NCBI RefSeq assembly: GCF_002222595.2
Contig: NZ_CP022413.2
Span: 822,001-886,000, forward strand
Source of the DNA: Blautia hansenii DSM 20583
Lineage (GTDB): Bacteria; Bacillota; Clostridia; Lachnospirales; Lachnospiraceae
DNA length: 64,000 nt
Direction: 5' to 3'
Part shown: positions 36,430 to 44,832 of the stretch, piece by piece
How positions within the stretch are numbered: position 1 is the first letter of the stretch
How the letters are laid out: each line of letters begins with the position of its first letter
Translations under genes and position numbers: made by a program
The notes under the pieces: generated by a model
The model's database searches: none
What the model was told of the DNA's origin: nothing
What the model saw: only the letters and a program-made list of their open reading frames with translations

Positions 36430-37348
36430 GTGGACAAATCGGAGAAAAATGAAATAATATTATTTGAAGATGGGGAATTAACATTAGAAGTAAACGTTGC
36501 TCCTCAACAAGAAACTGTCTGGCTTACAGCGAATCAAATGTCTGAATTGTATGGAAGAGATGAAAAAACAATTCGAAAGCATATGAATAAAATTTTTAAT
36601 GATGGAGAACTGGACAAAGAGAACAACACGCAAAAAATGCGTGTTGTTGGAGTGAAGCAGCCTGTAGCATATTGTAATAATTTCTGTGGGTTATCGAGTC
36701 AATTCTAAACAAGGAATTGCATTTCGCAAATGGGCAAATTCTGTTTTAAAAAAATACATACTGGAAGGATACGCTGTAAATAATAATCGTATTACACAAC
36801 TTGGAGAGGTAATACGGATTATGAAACGTACAGAGGATAGTCTTGATGCAAAACAGGTATTGTCAGTTATAGAAAAATACAGTACCGCTTTAGATTTGTT
36901 GGATGAGTACGATCATCAAACAATGGGGCGACCAGAGGGAAATGGTGCCACATATGTGCTTACTTATGAGGAATGTAAGCACGTAATTGACAGCATGAAA
37001 TTTGGAAATGAATCTGCGATTTTTGGAAATGAAAAAGATGATTCATTTAAGGGAAGTATTGGAAATATATATCAGAGTTTTGGCGGACAAGATGTCTACC
37101 CATCGCTGGAAGAAAAAGCAGCGAATCTCTTATATTTTGTAACAAAAAATCATAGTTTTTCAGATGGAAATAAGCGAATAGCAGCGGCAATGTTTTTGTA
37201 CTTTCTTGATAAAAATGGAGTACTATTTGTGGATGGAAAGAAGATGATTGCTGATCATACGTTGGTCGCATTGACCATTATGATTGCGGAGTCTAAACCT
37301 GAAGAGAAAGAAATGATGATTAGTGTAATAATGAACTGCATAGCATAG
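36430..37348 (+). pseudogene. RhuM-Fic/Doc family protein, frameshifted
   Basis: Starts at GTG 36430 after AAGAGGG. The first frame (to 36708) is a RhuM-type N-terminus (VWLTANQMSELYGRDEKTIRKH...MRVVGVKQPVAY). After 36672 it leaves the family reading. The continuation (GYRVNSKQGIAFRKWANSVLKKY...) is in another frame from about 36686, and ends with a Fic/Doc domain whose motif HSFSDGNKR is intact. The break looks like a loss of about 11 bases at 36671-36675, where the family normally reads YYNLDVIISVGYRVNS. Originally a RhuM-Fic fusion, probably a toxin-like AMP/phosphate transferase. Confidence 0.85.
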
Positions 37349-37467
37349 GAAGAATTGACAGATTCCGGTATGAAGTCATTGCAGTTTAACAGAATAAGTT
37401 TTATTCAGAGCATCGGTCAGAAATGGCTGGTGCTTTTTGTGTGCTTAAAAATAGGAGGTGTGGCAGT

Positions 37468-37992
37468 ATGTATCCTGTATCAAATGCTTTCCTGCAGGCG
37501 GTGCAGGAGAATACCAGAAGTTATTACTGGACAGGGAAAATTACGACAACGGGCGGTGCTGTACATGAGTTTGGATATGAAGATATTGTCAAAGGCAGTG
37601 GTTACATCTCCTGCCAGTGTTGTGGAAATACAGAGATTGAACTGGGGACAGTCTATGCTGCAGAGATGGGGATTACGCTGTTTTCTCAGATAGACAGATA
37701 CACATTAGAGGATGCGAAGGTAGAGCTGTTTTATCATTTTAAGCTTGCGGATGGTTCTTATGAGAAGATTCCGATGGGAGTCTTTGAAGCCATTGAAGCA
37801 AACCGACTGGCGTAATGTCTGGAACTGAAAGCCTATGATTACATGCTTTGATTCGAGAAGAATTTCAATGGATTTGAGACGATTGGTGTGGCGTATGATT
37901 TTCTGGCATTGTGCTGCAAAGCATGCAAGGTGGAGATGGCACAGACGCAGGAAGAAATCAGTGCCATGCCGAATGCAGATATATTTCCATAA
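37468..37992 (+). pseudogene. Phage tail-like protein, N-terminal remnant with internal stops
   Basis: ATG 37468 has AGGAGGTG upstream. The frame reads about 115 codons (MYPVSNAFLQAVQENTRSYY...GVFEAIEANRLA) to TAA at 37813-37815. It then goes on in the same frame with recognisable protein (CLELKAYDYML, TGA, FEKNFNGFETIGVAYDFLALCCKACKVEM...) to a final TAA at 37992. Two in-frame stops in otherwise coherent protein mark a decayed gene. The start resembles phage tail or minor structural proteins; that assignment is tentative. Confidence 0.6.
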
Positions 37993-38042
37993 ACGAGAAA
38001 GGACGATGGGATAGAACAGACGTACTTCATATCGACTCGTGC

Positions 38043-38078
38043 CACGTGGAGACTATCTATTTGTTGTCGAAAAAATAA
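38043..38078 (+). repeat. Right attachment-like repeat (second rlmD 3' end)
   Basis: In frame it reads HVETIYLLSKK and TAA, a typical C-terminus of RumA-family methyltransferases, though no methyltransferase gene precedes it. It shares GTGGAGACT with the rlmD end at 35422-35430. A strong hairpin with T-run follows at once (38071-38108), as would be expected of the original rlmD terminator. Read as attR. Confidence 0.6.
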
Positions 38079-38108
38079 CCAGTTTAAGTGAGCTTAAGGG
38101 TATTTTTT
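38071..38108 (+). terminator. Terminator behind the duplicated rlmD end
   Basis: AAAAATAACC...TTTAAG pairs with CTTAAG...GGGTATTTTT around the loop TGAG, then more T. It overlaps the stop codon of the duplicated rlmD end. Confidence 0.7.
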
Positions 38109-38131
38109 GTTGAAATTTGTGCATGGCAGAG

Positions 38132-38143
38132 TACAGTACTGTA
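38132..38143. promoter_or_regulatory. Palindrome upstream of the helicase-nuclease operon
   Basis: TACAGTACTGTA, a perfect 12-bp palindrome, framed by GGCA and TGCC and by AAATTT on both sides. It sits 25 bases before the -35 box and may be an operator. Confidence 0.45.
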
Positions 38144-38167
38144 TGCCGAAATTTATGTAAAATTTTG

Positions 38168-38196
38168 TTGGTATTTAGAGTTTTAATTCTTATAAT
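38168..38196 (+). promoter_or_regulatory. Promoter of the helicase-nuclease operon
   Basis: TTGGTA at 38168-38173, a 17-base spacer and TATAAT at 38191-38196. Confidence 0.65.
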
Positions 38197-38232
38197 AATA
38201 ATATGGAAAAATGGTATTGAAAAGAAAAGGAT

Positions 38233-41200
38233 ATGTTGGAAAAGAAAAAGTTGGAGGATATTATGAAACAGGCAATTGTAAATTTTTGCAAAGCAATGGA
38301 TACAGGATTATTTTTGTTAGATATGCCGACTGGATTTGGAAAAACATATAGTGTACTTGATTTTATGGTTGACAATTACGATTCGCCTGAATTCAAGGAT
38401 AAGAAGATTTTTTTTGTTACAACCCTTAAGAAAAATTTACCAGATAAGGAGTTACGAGAGCATTTTGCAAAGCGTGGTAAGGCAGGAGATTACGATAAAT
38501 ACTGTCTGCGGATAGATGCCAATGTAGATATGGTTGTGGAAAAATTGGAGGAACTATATCGTGCAAGAAAAATCCCACCGACAATTACAATGAAGCAAGA
38601 ATTTAAGGATTTACATGGTTCAGTAAAATTATTAAACGAATATGGAGATAAAAAGTGTGAATTAAAAGGAACCAGTAGGGACATTATAAATGTTTTGTGT
38701 AAGAGCGCAGAAGATGTTATTCGCAAGCAGCAGGAAGGTGCTTTTCGCAGAGTGATAGAAAGCGAACTAAAGCAGTTCAAGACACCAAAGGAAAAGTTAA
38801 AGAATATTGCTAATAATCCGGATTATCAATGGATAGGAGAATTATATCCGGCAGTATATACGAGAGAAAAAAGGATATTTTTTATGTCGATTGACAAATT
38901 TTTCTTGGGGAACACTACAATTATTGAACCTACATATAGTTTTTTTAATAATGATATTACAAAAAATGCAATTATTTTTATAGACGAGTTTGATGCAACG
39001 AGAGACAGATTGCTTAATCAGATCATAAGAAGAGGATTAGAAAATCATATTGATTATTTAGGCTTGTTTTATCGTGTATATGCATCTTTGAATACTAGAG
39101 AGTTTCCGGCAGAGCTTACTACTGCATCAAAGTTACAACAAGAATATCTTGATGAACATAAAAATGCGAAAAATCCTGTGGGAATTATAGAAGGATTTGG
39201 TGACGTGTTTGATGAAACATATAAACATTATGCCATGCAGTATAGTTTCAAAATAGAAGAAGATAGTAGGGGCGATAGAAGTCGTAATTTTATTTTTAAT
39301 GATTTACAGTTTCATTCGATATTTGAGGGAGAAAATGCTTTTATTGATATAAATACCGATTTGAAGGCAAGACAGAACTGGTTGCGTTTTACAAAAAGAA
39401 GGCCAACAGAGAAAGCTGGAGGCGTGTTAAGTTTGCTTGCCAGTGTTAAGGGTTGCTTGACTTATTTTCAGAATGGAATAAGAAATCTTTCATTTAATTA
39501 TAAGAATCATAAAAATGAGGATGAAAGGTCGAGAGATGATGATTATACGCTTGAGAATGCAATCGAGTCAGTGTTGACAGAGTTTCATTTATCAAGAGAA
39601 CAGATAAGGTATTTAAAGCCTATCGTAATGGGAGACCAGGTAAAGTCGAAGAAAGACAAAAAAGACTGCAATGGGAAAATGTCATTAAAGTATTTTGACT
39701 GTTCTGTTTATAATAGAGGATTTCGCTATTATGACTTTATAGATGATCCAAATCACAGTATGCGTTCGGAAATTCAGCTATTTGATTTCCAGGATTCGCC
39801 AGAGCGTATTTTACTTCATTTATCTGAAAAGGCTAAAGTTATAGGAATTTCCGCTACAGCAACACTTGATACGGTTATTGGTAATTATGATTTGGAATAT
39901 CTTCAAAGGATGTTGCAGGATAAATTTTATGTGATGCCAGAATCAGATAAGCGTAGATTGCAGGAGTCTTTCCGGACATTTGTTGCAAATTATGATAAAG
40001 TGAATATTCATGTGGAACCAGTTTTTTGTAGCGCAGATGATAGAGCTGAATTGGCAGAGATATTTGATGGAAACGAAGCATTTATAAATATGTATGCGGA
40101 AAAATTAACAACAACGTTTGAAGGTGTTGAATATGCAAAGAATAACTTTATACGTGTCGTAAAAGTTATGAAGTTGTTTATCTTAAATGATTCGGTTAAA
40201 TCTTTCTTGTGTCTTACTAATAAATTGCCACAGGAGAATAAAGGTCTCTTTGATATTAAATTGTTAGAGGATTTTGCAGACGCTATTATTAAGCTTTATG
40301 GTATCAAGGGATTAAAAGGTAAAAATCTGTTATATAGCATAAACAGTGAAGGTTATGATGCTAAGCGTGCGAAGGTTATTCAGAGATTGTCAAATGGGGA
40401 AAAGCTCTTTGTTATATCTTCTTATAATACAGTTGGTGCAGGACAAAATTTACAATATAAAGCACCGGTAAATGCTATGATCGTGGCAGTTAATAATTAT
40501 GATAGAGGGGATATGGAAAAGGACTTTGATTGCATATACTTGGAGAAGCCGACGAACCTTTTGGTGAATGTGGATAGCAAGAAGGGAATTGAGGCTGAGG
40601 ATTTAATTCGTTTTGTATATCAAATGGAATTTTTGATGGAGAGAGGTGAAGTTTCTCGTAAAGATGGTATTGCAGTAATCAAAGATGCTTTTATATGTTT
40701 CAACGGTGGACATACTTTTTCTGGGAAGAAGGGAGAGCCATATAAAACAGACTCAGTAAATAACTTTGCGATTCGTACATTAATACAGGCAGTAGGAAGA
40801 ATATGCAGAACTGGTCTTAAGAATCCAGACATATATATTTATGTGGATGATACAATTCTAAGAGATTATGATTTGTCTAGTGTGGAACAACGAATGTTGA
40901 ATCCTGAATTTGCGGAATTAGTTAAAGTGGGTAAAGCATATTTTAATGGTCAGGCAAATGAAAATCTGGATGTTGCTGTAATGGAAAATCGTGCCGGAAT
41001 ATTAGCATTAAAGGCAATGCAGATTATAAATGAGCTTAAGCGTAATTGGACTGATGATAGCATAGACTATTGGAAAGCATTACGTGAGCTTTGTCTTATG
41101 AGACCTACCCTAAGCAGAAAAAATGTTGAGCATAATTCGCAATATCAGCTTGTATATATGTGTGCACCGGGAGAAATTACAGCCTATTCTTATGAACAAG

Positions 41201-41769
41201 AAGGTGACTATAATAAGAACATAAATATCAAGTTTGACGGTAGCCTTCCTCAAAAGATGTCAGAGGATGAGGTGCATTTGAAAGAGATTATGCAAATTCC
41301 GGGAGTGAAAGAACTATTTGAAAAGCATGGATATGCAACGAGCTTTGTTCCAAATGAATTTATATTGACACCACCTATGTTTAATAATATTTACAAAGGT
41401 GCGTTAGGCGAAGTTGTTGGTAAATATATTCTAGAGCAATATGCAGGAGTAACGTTACAGGAAATGTCGCCAGAGCATTTTGAATTGTTTGATTATACAC
41501 TAGGTAATGGTGTCTATGTGGATTTTAAGTTGTGGAAAGAAACCATGACAGTATCTGCGGAGGAAGAAAAGAAAAATATTCAGGCGAAGTTGGATAAGTG
41601 TGGAGGAAAGAGGGCAGTAATAATCAATATTATGCTTGATCACAATATGCAAATTACGTCTAGTGGTAATGGTAGAATTATTGAGATACCATATTTATAT
41701 CGGTTGGATAGAAAAGAAATAGGAATTGAAATTATAGAAAAAATAAATCGGGAGGGATATTTGCAGTGA
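38233..41769 (+). CDS. SF2 helicase fused to a C-terminal PD-(D/E)XK-type nuclease domain
   Basis: 1178 residues from ATG 38233; ATG 38263 is an alternative with GGAGG five bases before it. Helicase motifs: Walker A MPTGFGKT (31-38), DEAD-like IDEFD (250-254), SAT (540-542), motif VI QAVGRICR (852-859). The tail has E1060, D1087 and VDFK (D1097, K1099), then a strand AVIINIM: the E...D...DxK pattern of PD-(D/E)XK nucleases. There is no XPD-type cysteine cluster. Its stop overlaps the next gene by GTGA. I do not recognise the whole architecture as a named defence system. It sits beside a dead mobile element and is A/T-richer in codon use than its neighbours. Function inferred: DNA processing in anti-phage defence. 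Confidence 0.8.
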   Translation: MLEKKKLEDIMKQAIVNFCKAMDTGLFLLDMPTGFGKTYSVLDFMVDNYDSPEFKDKKIFFVTTLKKNLPDKELREHFAKRGKAGDYDKYCLRIDANVDMVVEKLEELYRARKIPPTITMKQEFKDLHGSVKLLNEYGDKKCELKGTSRDIINVLCKSAEDVIRKQQEGAFRRVIESELKQFKTPKEKLKNIANNPDYQWIGELYPAVYTREKRIFFMSIDKFFLGNTTIIEPTYSFFNNDITKNAIIFIDEFDATRDRLLNQIIRRGLENHIDYLGLFYRVYASLNTREFPAELTTASKLQQEYLDEHKNAKNPVGIIEGFGDVFDETYKHYAMQYSFKIEEDSRGDRSRNFIFNDLQFHSIFEGENAFIDINTDLKARQNWLRFTKRRPTEKAGGVLSLLASVKGCLTYFQNGIRNLSFNYKNHKNEDERSRDDDYTLENAIESVLTEFHLSREQIRYLKPIVMGDQVKSKKDKKDCNGKMSLKYFDCSVYNRGFRYYDFIDDPNHSMRSEIQLFDFQDSPERILLHLSEKAKVIGISATATLDTVIGNYDLEYLQRMLQDKFYVMPESDKRRLQESFRTFVANYDKVNIHVEPVFCSADDRAELAEIFDGNEAFINMYAEKLTTTFEGVEYAKNNFIRVVKVMKLFILNDSVKSFLCLTNKLPQENKGLFDIKLLEDFADAIIKLYGIKGLKGKNLLYSINSEGYDAKRAKVIQRLSNGEKLFVISSYNTVGAGQNLQYKAPVNAMIVAVNNYDRGDMEKDFDCIYLEKPTNLLVNVDSKKGIEAEDLIRFVYQMEFLMERGEVSRKDGIAVIKDAFICFNGGHTFSGKKGEPYKTDSVNNFAIRTLIQAVGRICRTGLKNPDIYIYVDDTILRDYDLSSVEQRMLNPEFAELVKVGKAYFNGQANENLDVAVMENRAGILALKAMQIINELKRNWTDDSIDYWKALRELCLMRPTLSRKNVEHNSQYQLVYMCAPGEITAYSYEQEGDYNKNINIKFDGSLPQKMSEDEVHLKEIMQIPGVKELFEKHGYATSFVPNEFILTPPMFNNIYKGALGEVVGKYILEQYAGVTLQEMSPEHFELFDYTLGNGVYVDFKLWKETMTVSAEEEKKNIQAKLDKCGGKRAVIINIMLDHNMQITSSGNGRIIEIPYLYRLDRKEIGIEIIEKINREGYLQ

Positions 41770-42013
41770 GTATAAAGAAACTTTATTCAAATGAACTCCT
41801 AGCTTCATTTGAATATTCTAATATAGATAGAGATTATGATTTTTATTATGTTACAACATCAGACAAGTATATAAAAAGTGGAGCCGCTTTTTTGGATATT
41901 GATGATATAAAGATATCAGCTCTTCAATTTGAAAGTGGGAAGAGTTTTTTGGTTATGCTTCCTAAAAACTCTACTTCCAGAGCTGAGTTTGTACGTTTAT
42001 TGAATGAAAAAGA
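41766..42013 (+). pseudogene. Helicase-partner protein, N-terminal part, interrupted by IS66
   Basis: GTG 41766 overlaps the helicase stop. Eighty-two codons (SIKKLYSNELLASFEYSNID...AEFVRLLNEKE) are readable before the insertion at 42014; the IS sequence supplies a stop at 42015-42017. Joining 42013 to 44833, thus removing the IS and one target copy, restores a continuous frame reading NEKEDGDSLSIKS. The intact gene would encode about 678 residues. No family recognised. Confidence 0.85.
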
Positions 42014-42133
42014 GTAAACGCAAAATAGCGAGTACCTGTTCAAAATCATCCGATGTGAGATAATAGACTCATCACTACAAAGTCCAAATAGTTTAGTACT
42101 CAACTTTTTTGACTTTGCTACAGGAGGTGAGTT

Positions 42134-42499
42134 ATGAAATCTCATACAAGTTTAGTTGCACAGCAAACCCGTCTGAGCGAATGGGCTGACATGGTCAGGG
42201 ACTGCCAAAACCGTCCGCAAGGAATGAAAATCGATGAATGGTGTCAACTACACGACATTACAAAAGCAAGTTATTACTGGAGACTCCGGAAAGTTCGTGA
42301 GGCTTATCTGAAAACAGCGGATCATACACAAACATTTGTAGAAGTTCCCTCTTCTGCAATCCAGCCGGTAAATATGGCAGCGGAGTATAAAATCATTGCC
42401 TTGATTAGAGGCAGAAACAACCTCACTCTGGAAATTACCGAACAGGCATCTGATTCATTTTTAAAAACACTTTTGGGAGTGCTCGGCAATGCTCAATGA
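42134..42499 (+). CDS. tnpA: IS66 accessory protein TnpA
   Basis: 121 residues with AGGAGGTG before the ATG. The N-terminus is helix-turn-helix-like (LSEWADMVRDCQNRP...CQLHDITKASYYWRLRKVREA), the usual TnpA of IS66 elements, thought to help transposition by DNA binding. It overlaps tnpB by 11 bases. Confidence 0.9.
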   Translation: MKSHTSLVAQQTRLSEWADMVRDCQNRPQGMKIDEWCQLHDITKASYYWRLRKVREAYLKTADHTQTFVEVPSSAIQPVNMAAEYKIIALIRGRNNLTLEITEQASDSFLKTLLGVLGNAQ

Positions 42500-42851
42500 T
42501 GGCTCCGGGTTCAAAAAAGTATATCTGGCGACTGGATTTACGGATCTGCGCAGAGGGATCGATGGCTTGGCCAGAATCATACGTTTTCAGTTCCAGCTTG
42601 ATCCTTACGATAAGAATACATTATTTTTATTTTGCGGCAAACGTACAGATCGGATAAAAGGGCTTATCTGGGAGGGCGATGGATTTCTACTTCTGTACAA
42701 GCGGATTGAAAACGGAAACTTCCGCTGGCCCCGTACACAAGAAGAAGCACTGGAAATTAGTGCAGACCAGTATCAAATGTTAATGCAAGGTCTGGAAATC
42801 GTTGCCAGACATCCCATAGAAGAAATCTCCTGTCCAGAATTCTCCTTGTGA
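42489..42851 (+). CDS. tnpB: IS66 accessory protein TnpB
   Basis: 120 residues with the strongly conserved IS66 Orf2 text: VYLATGFTDLRRGIDGLA, LFLFCGKRTDRIKGLIWEGDGFLLLYKRIENG and FRWP. Required for transposition in IS66 elements; biochemical role unclear. Unrelated to the IS200/IS605 TnpB nuclease. Confidence 0.95.
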   Translation: MLNDGSGFKKVYLATGFTDLRRGIDGLARIIRFQFQLDPYDKNTLFLFCGKRTDRIKGLIWEGDGFLLLYKRIENGNFRWPRTQEEALEISADQYQMLMQGLEIVARHPIEEISCPEFSL

Positions 42852-42988
42852 TTTGTGCAAAACGTAGAAAATAAAATTGCTTTCATCCATGATAAATCAC
42901 CCTGTGCAATATAAAATTTAAAGTTATTCACATCCTGAAAGTTTTCTGTGAGTTTCTATATACTCCTGATTCCAAAACTTTTCAGATT

Positions 42989-43055
42989 GTGGATAACAGT
43001 CATAAATATCTGAAATTCAGGCTTTTATTTTCAGGTATTCATGACTGTTATCCAC
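42989..43055. repeat. Long internal palindrome of the IS66 element
   Basis: GTGGATAACAGTCAT (42989-43003) pairs perfectly with ATGACTGTTATCCAC (43041-43055), extended inward by imperfect pairing to about 27 bp. It lies in the 292-base gap between tnpB and tnpC. An extended -10 (TGCTATAAT, 43109-43117) follows before tnpC. Confidence 0.75.
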
Positions 43056-43143
43056 TGTCAAAATGACGAAGGTGACAGAATTCAAAAATAGCCAAAAACC
43101 GTTGGTTCTGCTATAATAGCACTCAGGAAAGTGAGGTTTGGTT

Positions 43144-44763
43144 ATGGCAGTTAAGTATACGGAGGAACAATTAAATAGTGTTGATAAGTCGTTTCTTATC
43201 CAGCTTCTTTTACAACAGCAGGAACAATTGGAAGCCATAACAAAGGAGCTTCACGCATCGAATGAAAAAATGCAGCTTCTGATGGAACAGGTAATCCTTG
43301 GTAAGCAGAACCGTTTTGGAAGGTCATCTGAAAAAATGGAAGATACCAGCCAGATCTGTTTTCAAGAAGTAGACGGCACTATTGTTTTTTTCAATGAAGC
43401 GGAAGCTGTCTACGATCTCAATGAAAAAGAACCTGATGAGCTGGAACTCAAATCTCCAAAACAGCCAAAGCGTAAGGGAAAGAAAGAATCAGATCTTTCC
43501 GGACTTACGGTCAGACGGATTGACCATTATCTGTCAGAGGAGGAATTGGAAATAGAATTCGGTGTCAATGGGTGGAAACAGTTACCGGATGCCATTTCCA
43601 AAAAATATCATTTTGTACCTGCGAGGGTAGAGGTAGAAGAACATCACATCGGTGTGTATGCCAGCAAAACAGATGAGCACATGGTCAAAGCAGACCATCC
43701 AAAAGCATTACTGCATGGAAGTTTGGTATCACCATCTCTTGGAGCTGCGATCATCAATGGAAAGTATGTGAATGCAGTTCCTCTCTATCGGTTAGAGCAG
43801 GAATTCCAGCGTTATGGCCTGCAGATCACAAGGCAGAACATGGCAAACTGGTGCATACGTTTGGCAGAGGAATATCTCTCGATCCTTTATGATCATCTTC
43901 ATGAAGAATTGTATTTCTATCATGTGATCCAGGCAGACGAGACGCCGTTGCTTGTAAACCATGACGGACGCAAAGCCGGAAGCAAAAGCTGGATGTGGGT
44001 ATACCGTTCTGGTCATCTGTATCAAGACCGGCAGATTGTCCTGTATGAATACCAGCAGACAAGAAATGCATCCCATCCACGGGAATTCCTGAAAGGATAC
44101 GATGGCATCTGTGTAACAGATGGTTATCAGGTCTACCATACTTTAGAAAAAGAATTGGAAGAACTGACCATTGCTGGATGCTGGGTGCACTGTCGCCGCA
44201 GATTTGATGAAGCTTTGAAGCTGATTCCCAAACCATCCCAAAAGGAATCCAATGCATTTCTGCTGATGAAACAGATTCAGGCAATCTATCGGGAAGAAGG
44301 GAAATTGAATGACCTTTCTTCTGATGAACGACTGAAACAGCGACAGGCGGTTATCAAACCTCTTGTGGATGCTTTTTTTGCGTACCTGAAAACCATAAAT
44401 GTGTCCAAAAAGGACAAATTTGGTGATGCCGTTAGATATGCACGAAATCAGGAAAAATATCTCCGGGTATTTCTTACAGACGGAGATGTTCCGATTGATA
44501 ATAATGCATCCGAAAGGGCAATCCGAGGTTTTTGTATTGGAAAGAAGAATTGGCAGATGATCGATACGATTCATGGAGCCAAATCTTCCGCAATTATTTA
44601 CAGTATTGTAGAAACTGCAAAAGCCAATAATCTGAAACCTTTTGATTATGTGCAGCATCTCTTGGAAGAGATTCCGAAACACATGAATGATAAGGACTGT
44701 TCTTTTCTGGAAGATCTTCTGCCCTGGTCAGAAAAACTTCCGGCAGGGATTCGCAAAGCTTAA
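43144..44763 (+). CDS. tnpC: IS66 transposase TnpC (DDE)
   Basis: 539 residues from ATG 43144, with GAGG at 43133-43136. An N-terminal coiled coil (LLLQQQEQLEAITKELHASNEKMQ) leads into a zinc/DNA-binding region and the catalytic domain. The DDE triad is visible: D265 (ADETPLL), D326 (TDGYQVY) and E457 (NASERAIR). The C-terminus ends LEDLLPWSEKLP, typical of the family. Confidence 0.95.
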   Translation: MAVKYTEEQLNSVDKSFLIQLLLQQQEQLEAITKELHASNEKMQLLMEQVILGKQNRFGRSSEKMEDTSQICFQEVDGTIVFFNEAEAVYDLNEKEPDELELKSPKQPKRKGKKESDLSGLTVRRIDHYLSEEELEIEFGVNGWKQLPDAISKKYHFVPARVEVEEHHIGVYASKTDEHMVKADHPKALLHGSLVSPSLGAAIINGKYVNAVPLYRLEQEFQRYGLQITRQNMANWCIRLAEEYLSILYDHLHEELYFYHVIQADETPLLVNHDGRKAGSKSWMWVYRSGHLYQDRQIVLYEYQQTRNASHPREFLKGYDGICVTDGYQVYHTLEKELEELTIAGCWVHCRRRFDEALKLIPKPSQKESNAFLLMKQIQAIYREEGKLNDLSSDERLKQRQAVIKPLVDAFFAYLKTINVSKKDKFGDAVRYARNQEKYLRVFLTDGDVPIDNNASERAIRGFCIGKKNWQMIDTIHGAKSSAIIYSIVETAKANNLKPFDYVQHLLEEIPKHMNDKDCSFLEDLLPWSEKLPAGIRKA

Positions 44764-44832
44764 ATATCGGTGGCTGCAAAGCAGCCGCCTAAAAATGTCA
44801 AGGTACTCGCTATTTTGCGTTTACGAAAAAGA

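Larger units (their letters stand above)
42014..44824 (+). mobile_element. IS66-family insertion sequence, complete
   Basis: 2811 bases with perfect 24-bp terminal inverted repeats (42014-42037, starting GTAAACGC and ending GAGTACCT; and 44801-44824 reversed). It is flanked by an 8-bp direct repeat GAAAAAGA (42006-42013 and 44825-44832), the duplication size expected of IS66. It carries tnpA, tnpB and tnpC in the usual order, all intact, so the element looks recent and possibly active. Confidence 0.96.

Noticed and set aside
36686..37348. Second frame of the Fic gene as an independent gene
   Set aside because: It begins in the middle of the RhuM domain without a ribosome binding site; it is the frameshifted continuation.
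37468..37992. TGA/TAA inside the phage-like frame as recoding or selenocysteine
   Set aside because: No SECIS-like hairpin next to the TGA, two different stops, and decay all around; a pseudogene is simpler.
43792..44682. Several long minus-strand frames opposite IS66 tnpC
   Set aside because: Shadows of the transposase; none reads as a known protein.
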